In this document: positions 59,572-64,000 of the stretch, piece by piece
Layout of the letters: each line of letters starts with the position of its first letter
How positions within the stretch are numbered: position 1 is the stretch's first letter
Source of the DNA: Prochlorococcus sp. AG-347-J14
GTDB taxonomy: Bacteria; Cyanobacteriota; Cyanobacteriia; PCC-6307; Cyanobiaceae
NCBI GenBank assembly: GCA_003281505.1
Contig: QCBU01000005.1
Span: forward strand, 42,849 to 106,848
DNA: 64,000 nt
Reading direction: 5' to 3'
Notes under the pieces: model-generated
Databases searched by the model: none
What the model was told of the DNA's origin: nothing
The model's input: the letters and a program-made list of their open reading frames with translations, nothing else
Made by a program: the position numbers and the translations under genes

Positions 59572-59889
59572 ATGACTTACTTATTCCTATATATAGTTGG
59601 CATAATTTTAATATGGTGGATATATCGTGTCGGTTGGCTTGAGGCGCTCAAAACAGTAGTTAAAGTTATAGTCCCCTCAGCGCTTATTATTTTATTTAAC
59701 ATAAAAGCCGGAAGATTACTTTTTAAAAGTCCTGTAGTCGGATTATTAAGCGCTTTGCCTACCTCTATTTTTATTTTTAGAGGTTCATTGCCTTTAGTTA
59801 GTTATATAAATAACTGGATTGAAAATAAAATAAATAATTATGATGATTCGGAAGTTATAGATACTGATTCTGTGCCTTTAGATGATTAA
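59572..59889 (+). CDS. Membrane protein of unknown function
   Basis: A 105-residue protein with spans near residues 3-20, 28-45 and 55-78. The end is acidic (DDSEVIDTDSVPLDD). Not recognised. It is convergent with the next gene, the stops being 2 bases apart. Confidence 0.55.
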   Translation: MTYLFLYIVGIILIWWIYRVGWLEALKTVVKVIVPSALIILFNIKAGRLLFKSPVVGLLSALPTSIFIFRGSLPLVSYINNWIENKINNYDDSEVIDTDSVPLDD

Positions 59890-59890
59890 T

Positions 59891-60283
59891 TTAATCAAAT
59901 CCAAGAAATAATTCTTTGTGTACAACAAGAACATCAAATAAAGTTGTTCCATGAATAGGACTTAATGGGATTTTGTCTATATTTAATGCTTCTGCGCAAA
60001 TTAAATGAGCATCCCATTTTGTATTGTGATCACTTATTTCGATTGACCACTCAATTACTTTTTTGAAATGATCTGGCATCTCCGAACCAATTTTTCTGCA
60101 AATTTGACATAGAACTGACAAAAGAGGAGGTTTTGATGACCTTTTTAAATCTTTAATAAGACTAGGTTGTGTAAAAACACTTGTATAGCGGATGTAGTCT
60201 ATCAATTCATATTCTTCTTTAGTAAGAGCTGCTTTATCTAATGCTCTTTCAAATTCGTCTATGGGGGTTATGGGCCTATCCAA
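59891..60283 (-). CDS. Conserved-looking soluble protein
   Basis: A 130-residue helical protein: IDEFERALDKAALTKEEYEL, YIRYTSVFTQPSLIKDLKR, VLCQICRKIGSEMPDHFKKV and a tail SPIHGTTLFDVLVVHKELF. It starts 4 bases after tatA and is thus in the same transcript. Cyanobacterial homologues seem likely from its regular composition, but I do not know a function. No cofactor motif. Confidence 0.65.
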   Translation of the reverse strand: MDRPITPIDEFERALDKAALTKEEYELIDYIRYTSVFTQPSLIKDLKRSSKPPLLSVLCQICRKIGSEMPDHFKKVIEWSIEISDHNTKWDAHLICAEALNIDKIPLSPIHGTTLFDVLVVHKELFLGFD

Positions 60284-60287
60284 GATA

Positions 60288-60548
60288 TTATTTTTTGCTG
60301 TTTTCTGAATCTATTTTTTCTTGATTAATTTCATTGATTTGATTGCTTTCTATAGATTTAGGAGATTCATCTTCTTCGTTCATAACTTGGTCGATTTCAT
60401 TTTGAAATTCATTCGATGCTTTTTTAAGACTTTTCAAAGTTTTACCAAGCTGTTTCCCTAATTCTGGAAGCTTTTTTGGACCAAAAATTAAAAGAGCTAA
60501 GATAAGTATTACAGTAACTTCAGGCAAACCTACACCAAATATATTCAT
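60288..60548 (-). CDS. tatA: Sec-independent translocase subunit TatA/TatB
   Basis: An 86-residue protein with N-terminal span (residues 4-20, VGLPEVTVILILALLIF) and the hallmark FGPKKLPELGKQLGKTLKSLKKA amphipathic helix. A long acidic tail follows (EEDESPKSIESN). It exports folded proteins, including cofactor proteins, over the thylakoid or plasma membrane with TatC. Whether it is the TatA or TatB paralogue cannot be told. Followed by the conserved soluble gene. Confidence 0.92.
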   Translation of the reverse strand: MNIFGVGLPEVTVILILALLIFGPKKLPELGKQLGKTLKSLKKASNEFQNEIDQVMNEEDESPKSIESNQINEINQEKIDSENSKK

Positions 60549-60639
60549 AACTGATAACTATTTAACTAATTAGGAAATCTACTATTAAATATAGTCAAAT
60601 CATGTGAAAATTTCATTCTCGGAAGAGCTTTTTTTAATA

Positions 60640-60783
60640 TTAAAAAATTTTGAAAAATATTATTGTTATTAATACTCCTTTAAAGAAAACTAACCAAAGT
60701 AATTGATAATCACTCAATTTGAATTTTTTTTGGTACCAATTTATAAGAGTTTTATGTTTGTCTATTAATTTTCTCATTTTCAT
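60640..60783 (-). CDS. Small membrane protein with LSDYQLLW motif
   Basis: A 47-residue frame: MKMRKLIDKHKTLINWYQKK (very basic), then KLSDYQLLWLVFFKGVLITIIF, a span. Two ATG codons are near the N-terminus, at 60783 and 60777. The combination W-Y-x-x-K-F-x-L-S-D-Y-x-L-L-W-L-V-F-F-K-G looks conserved and I believe similar short proteins exist in other marine picocyanobacteria (recall). Function unknown. It is upstream of tatA on the same strand. Confidence 0.55.
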   Translation of the reverse strand: MKMRKLIDKHKTLINWYQKKFKLSDYQLLWLVFFKGVLITIIFFKIF

Positions 60784-60939
60784 CGAGATAATTTATTACT
60801 ATCACTTATTTTATCTTAATTTCTTTTATTATTATTTTATAGAAATCCTACATTCAATCCATAATAGATTATTCTATTAGATTTTAATCTTTTCTAAATT
60901 ATTGAAACTATTCGCTAAATATCTACCATCTTAAAAAAA

Positions 60940-61173
60940 ATGAAGTACTTATTTGTTGTTTTTTATCTATTCTTTCTAATTTATCCAGCTGAAGCCGTTA
61001 CCACAAAAATGTTTAAAGTATTGGATACGTGTGCAAGATATCGACTCGGTGAGATTAATGCTAATGAGGCTATAGAAAAACTAAAATTAATAAATTCTTC
61101 CATTAGTCAGCCAAAGGATCTAGTAAAAAAATATTGCTCAGTATTTACTCCAAATGAAAAAATTGAATTTTAA
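60940..61173 (+). CDS. Small exported protein
   Basis: A 77-residue protein with a signal peptide (residues 1-19, FLIYPAEA then cleavage). The mature part is helical: KMFKVLDTCARYRLGEINANEAIEKLKLINSS and a C-terminal CSVFTPNEKIEF. Two cysteines, one in each part, could pair. Not recognised; periplasmic or luminal location inferred. Confidence 0.55.
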   Translation: MKYLFVVFYLFFLIYPAEAVTTKMFKVLDTCARYRLGEINANEAIEKLKLINSSISQPKDLVKKYCSVFTPNEKIEF

Positions 61174-61189
61174 ATTTAGCACTATATAT

Positions 61190-61363
61190 TTAATTATTCT
61201 TTCTTGAATAATCTTTAGCTTTGCTTCTTATTTCTTTAACTTTTTTATAATTAGTTATTTTTAAATTAAAAATAACTCCCAAAAAAGAATATCTTGGATA
61301 GGCCCATAACCACCATAGACGAATTTGAAAGAGAAATAAAAAAATATAAATTATTAATTCCAT
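61190..61363 (-). CDS. Small membrane protein
   Basis: A 57-residue frame: MELIIYIFLFLFQIRLWWLWAYPRY (span with aromatic end), then SFLGVIFNLKITNYKK and a basic tail. Start ATG at 61363, stop TAA. Not recognised. Convergent with the exported protein gene; 16 bases separate the stops. Confidence 0.5.
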   Translation of the reverse strand: MELIIYIFLFLFQIRLWWLWAYPRYSFLGVIFNLKITNYKKVKEIRSKAKDYSRKNN

Positions 61364-61527
61364 AATATTGAATTAATAAATTTACCATAGTTATATTCAC
61401 CCTAGTTTATTTCAATAATTTTTTAGTATCTTATAAAACAAAAAAACTGACTTTAATATCAGTTATTTACTTCAAGGCCACAAAAAAAACATATTAACCT
61501 CTAATATGTAATTTTATAAGAATTATT

Positions 61528-61977
61528 GTGCAGATTGGAGATAAAATTCCAGAATTTTCTTTACTGGATCAAAATGGAGTTAAAAGATCAAATAAGGGTT
61601 TAAAAAATCCCCTTGTTTTATTTTTTTATCCAAAAGATGATACGCCGGGTTGCACTATAGAAGTTTGCGGATTTAGAGATAAATATGACTTATTTAAAGT
61701 TTTAGGCGCACAAGTTTGGGGAGTAAGTAATGGAAGTACCTCAAGTCATTTGGCATTTGCTAATAAAAATAAATTACAATATCCATTACTTTGTGATACG
61801 AATGACTCTCTTAGGAAAACTTTTAAAGTTCCTAAAGTATTAGGTTTTATGGATGGTAGGGTAACTTACGTTATTGATCGCAAAGGGACAGTTAGGCATA
61901 TTTTTAGAGATTTATTGAATGGTCCTGAACACATTAAAGAGGCAATTAGAGTACTTAAGGAAATTCAAAATCAATAA
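61528..61977 (+). CDS. prxQ: Peroxiredoxin Q (BCP family)
   Basis: Thiol peroxidase that reduces hydrogen peroxide and organic peroxides using thioredoxin. The 149-residue sequence has the peroxidatic C42 in KDDTPGCT and a resolving C47 in EVCGFRDKY, five residues later as in the PrxQ group with an intramolecular disulfide. Start is GTG at 61528 (MQIGDKIPEF). No target signal. Protection of the photosynthetic apparatus is the likely role. Confidence 0.94.
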   Translation: MQIGDKIPEFSLLDQNGVKRSNKGLKNPLVLFFYPKDDTPGCTIEVCGFRDKYDLFKVLGAQVWGVSNGSTSSHLAFANKNKLQYPLLCDTNDSLRKTFKVPKVLGFMDGRVTYVIDRKGTVRHIFRDLLNGPEHIKEAIRVLKEIQNQ

Positions 61978-62043
61978 ATTATTATTCAAATAATTTTAGA
62001 TTAATAGGTTTTGTTTTATTATAGTTTCAGCTTTTTTAACTAT

Positions 62044-62328
62044 ATGAACAAAATGGGAATGCAGGCTGTTGATCTTGCTATTCAAAATGGAGTGGATCTT
62101 GACGGTACTCCAATCCCTCAAAAAATGCTAGATCTATATAATAGAATTATGGATGAGGAGAATAAAAGACAAAGGAGTGGTGTTAAAAAATCAATGAGAA
62201 ATAGATGCGTCAAAACTGGTTCTAAGCATTTTGATAAAGAAACATTGAATCAATTATTAATAGACTCGGGATGGGAAGGTCTCAAAGAAAAAGAAATTTT
62301 GTATTTTTTTATAATTAAAAATTTTTAA
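62044..62328 (+). CDS. Small hypothetical protein
   Basis: A 94-residue basic protein: MNKMGMQAVDLAIQNGVDLDG, LDLYNRIMDEENKRQRSGVKKSMRNRC and DSGWEGLKEKEI. An upstream frame opening at TTG 62011 would add a hydrophobic stretch FYYSFSFFNYM, less likely real. No domain. The basic middle could bind RNA, which is speculation. It is 66 bases after prxQ. Confidence 0.5.
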   Translation: MNKMGMQAVDLAIQNGVDLDGTPIPQKMLDLYNRIMDEENKRQRSGVKKSMRNRCVKTGSKHFDKETLNQLLIDSGWEGLKEKEILYFFIIKNF

Positions 62329-62417
62329 ATTATCTTGAAATTTATATATGGTAATTTTTATTTAAATTAAAAAAATTGAGAACTAACAAAGTATTTATTT
62401 AGATCTAATTTTTTAAA

Positions 62418-62762
62418 TTATTTAAACCATCCTTTTTTGTTAGAGGATATTATTTTCTCTTTTTCAGTTTTTGTTTTATTACTTGCTTTTTTGAAAGCCA
62501 AGTTGGCTTCGATAACTGTAACTATTGATATGAAAAAAAGACCAGAAATCCCAATTATTTGTTCATTTTGAGAAGGTTCTGAATCACCTTGTAAAAAAAT
62601 ACCTAAAGCGAACCATGCAGTACTAGCAGTGATGGTAAAAAAATAGGGTTTCCATCTTCTTTGATATAAGTAACCTGATCCTAAACCAGGAAGAAAATTT
62701 AAAAAAGATGCTATCCATCCTTTTGAAGATGCAAGTATTTCGTCTCTTGAGGGGTAAGACAT
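62418..62762 (-). CDS. Small multi-span membrane protein
   Basis: A 114-residue protein with three hydrophobic segments: SFLNFLPGLGSGYLY (residues 19-33), FFTITASTAWFALGIFL (about 42-58) and IIGISGLFFISIVTVI (about 69-84). A basic tail follows. The pattern PGLGSGYLYQRRW reminds one of TM2-type proteins, but the assignment is weak. It follows a 34-residue frame on the same strand. Confidence 0.55.
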   Translation of the reverse strand: MSYPSRDEILASSKGWIASFLNFLPGLGSGYLYQRRWKPYFFTITASTAWFALGIFLQGDSEPSQNEQIIGISGLFFISIVTVIEANLAFKKASNKTKTEKEKIISSNKKGWFK

Positions 62763-62767
62763 TTATG

Positions 62768-62872
62768 TTAGGTATTTATTAAATGTGAATTTATATAAGC
62801 AAAAGATATTGCTGCACAAATTACCCAACTAAAGGGTAAGAACATTCTTATTTTTTCTTTATTGTTATTCAT
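62768..62872 (-). CDS. Tiny single-span membrane protein
   Basis: A 34-residue frame: MNNNKEKIRMFLPFSW and VICAAISFAYINSHLINT, one span. Start ATG at 62872. It ends 5 bases before the start of the three-span protein, implying one transcript. Not recognised. Confidence 0.45.
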   Translation of the reverse strand: MNNNKEKIRMFLPFSWVICAAISFAYINSHLINT

Positions 62873-62941
62873 TTTTTAATTATGGAAAATATTTTTAAAA
62901 TCTGTGGATTTAATAGATACCTTAAAATCAGAAGAATTAAA

Positions 62942-62964
62942 AAAGACGGTTTTTAACCGTCTTT
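62942..62964. terminator. Rho-independent terminator
   Basis: AAAGACGGTT-TTT-AACCGTCTTT: 10-bp stem, short loop, A-rich then GAAAA. On the minus strand the stem is followed by a T-rich stretch. It lies 28 bases after the stop of the coiled-coil membrane gene, so it ends that transcript. Confidence 0.8.
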
Positions 62965-62991
62965 GAAAAAAGTAATTTCTCTAAAAATAAA

Positions 62992-63366
62992 TTATTTATC
63001 TTTTGAGACTGAGAGTACTTTAAGTTGTTTTTTTACTTCTTTTTCTCTCTCTTCAAGATGTTTTAGTTGAGCTTTAAAAGCATCTTCAAGTCTTACTTTT
63101 TGTGTTGTAATTTCATCAAGCTCTTCTTGATGTTGGTTTTTCTTTAACTCCTTCATTTCACTATCGGAAATAACATATACAGGGCGATATGAAGGTGTTT
63201 CAAAAAGAAGATCAAACATTGAATACATAAGTGACCTTTGAATTAGTACAAATTCAATATCTGATAATTCTTTAAAATATGAAAGGATAAATACCGAAGA
63301 TATTGATACGGCAAATACACCGAATTTCGGTTTACATAACATAACCGCCCAGTATTTACCGATCAA
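62992..63366 (-). CDS. Membrane-anchored coiled-coil protein
   Basis: A 124-residue protein with a hydrophobic N-terminus (CKPKFGVFAVSISSVFILSYF, residues 11-31), a middle part FDLLFETPSYRPVYVISDSE and a long charged coiled coil from about residue 70 to the end (EELDEITTQKVRLEDAFKAQLKHLEEREKEV spacing of L/A every 3-4). No family. Start taken at 63366; later Met residues are possible. Confidence 0.6.
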   Translation of the reverse strand: MIGKYWAVMLCKPKFGVFAVSISSVFILSYFKELSDIEFVLIQRSLMYSMFDLLFETPSYRPVYVISDSEMKELKKNQHQEELDEITTQKVRLEDAFKAQLKHLEEREKEVKKQLKVLSVSKDK

Positions 63367-63432
63367 ATTTTAAGGTATGTTTTAAAGTATTAAGGAGATG
63401 CTTCTAAAAATTTAAATCAAAAAGAACTAAAA

Positions 63433-63861
63433 ATGGATTTAAAAATTACTAAAACATTAGTAATCCCATCCAACGAAATTAAATGGCGATTTTCCAGATC
63501 CTCCGGTCCTGGAGGGCAAAATGTAAATAAAATTGAAAGCAGAGTAGAGATTATTTTTGATTTAGAAGATTCCAAAGTATTAAATGATTATCAGAAAGAA
63601 ATTCTTAAAAGAAACTTGAAAAACAAATTAGTAAATAATAGCTTGCGTTTAGCGGTTCAAGAACACAGAAATCAATTATTAAATAGGCAGCTAGCTTTAA
63701 TGAAATTTAGTTCAATCATAAAAAATGCTTTAAATAAACCATTTAAATTGAGAAAATCTACACAACCTACTAAAGCATCACAAAAGAAAAGAGTTGAGGT
63801 TAAGAAAAAACGCGGCGAATTGAAAAAAAGTCGACAAAAAGAAAAAATATATCAAATATGA
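63433..63861 (+). CDS. arfB: Ribosome rescue peptidyl-tRNA hydrolase, ArfB (YaeJ)
   Basis: A 142-residue release-factor-like protein that hydrolyses peptidyl-tRNA on stalled ribosomes. The GGQ motif is at residues 27-29 in SRSSGPGGQNVNKIESRVEI. The C-terminal 30 residues are strongly basic (KKRVEVKKKRGELKK), as in ArfB, where this tail enters the mRNA channel. No codon-recognition domain is present, so it is not RF1/RF2. Starts ATG at 63433. Confidence 0.93.
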   Translation: MDLKITKTLVIPSNEIKWRFSRSSGPGGQNVNKIESRVEIIFDLEDSKVLNDYQKEILKRNLKNKLVNNSLRLAVQEHRNQLLNRQLALMKFSSIIKNALNKPFKLRKSTQPTKASQKKRVEVKKKRGELKKSRQKEKIYQI

Positions 63862-64000
63862 ATAAACTAAATAAATTTTTTCCTCGCAGATTGCAATCAA
63901 AGCATGTGATAAATTTAATTTTATTTTGGTTTATTGAATTCAACTAATGATTTCTGGTTAATTGACTCTAATTTTGTAGGGGTGATGCGTTTCTACAAAG

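Noticed and set aside
63862..64000. Short minus-strand frame at the window edge ending about 63945
   Set aside because: Only about 23 codons are visible and an in-frame TAG interrupts it near the edge; cannot be called.

Overview
The window looks like the chromosome of a high-light-adapted Prochlorococcus (marine picocyanobacterium). This is an inference from content. The DNA is strongly AT-rich and genes are closely packed. Photosystem genes of cyanobacterial type are spread through it (psbE-psbF-psbL-psbJ, psbB-psbT, psbM, psaE, petB-petD, ndhC-ndhK-ndhJ, chlD). There is an rRNA operon with tRNA-Ile and tRNA-Ala in the spacer. Most tellingly, a degenerate phycoerythrin beta subunit with its lyase stands without an alpha subunit.

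Layout. 1-12 kb holds metabolic genes: an incomplete carotenoid oxygenase, hisB, fabI, a thioredoxin-like protein, a DegT-type aminotransferase, a photolyase with a NUDIX hydrolase, folK, chlD, an MCE/ABC pair and a YvcK-like protein. 12.5-16.6 kb is photosynthetic and respiratory electron transport: ndhCKJ, then membrane rubredoxin, Ycf48 and cytochrome b559 with PsbL and PsbJ, a classic photosystem II assembly block. 16.6-30.9 kb holds mtnP, a fused oxidoreductase-SelD, the CCA enzyme, a UvrD helicase, the phycoerythrin remnant, a DedA-like protein, tRNA-Phe, a sugar kinase, metK, rpsA and nrdR. 30.9-42.4 kb holds psbT/psbB, a ferredoxin, psbM, prmC, tsaC, tRNA-Thr, minCDE, an HD hydrolase, ctpA, petB/petD and a GH100 invertase. 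43.0-48.1 kb is the rRNA operon. 48.1-52.6 kb holds mutM, psaE, a LysM protein, an aldehyde dehydrogenase and a double-GNAT protein.

52.6-63.4 kb is different. It is dominated by small proteins of unknown function, many under 60 residues and membrane-spanning. Recognisable items are a plastoquinol terminal oxidase (PTOX), a stand-alone protein resembling only the N-terminus of NdhF, an Hli-like mini-protein, a Nif11-like protein, a carotene-desaturase/isomerase-like enzyme, a fibrillin-like protein, TatA and PrxQ. This stretch is the accessory part of the window and the best place to look for something undescribed. The most attractive candidate is the tail-to-tail PTOX / NdhF-N-like pair, which together could form a small plastoquinone-linked module.

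I see no CRISPR array, insertion sequence, integrase, prophage or origin of replication. The first and last roughly 150 bases are cut by the window edges.
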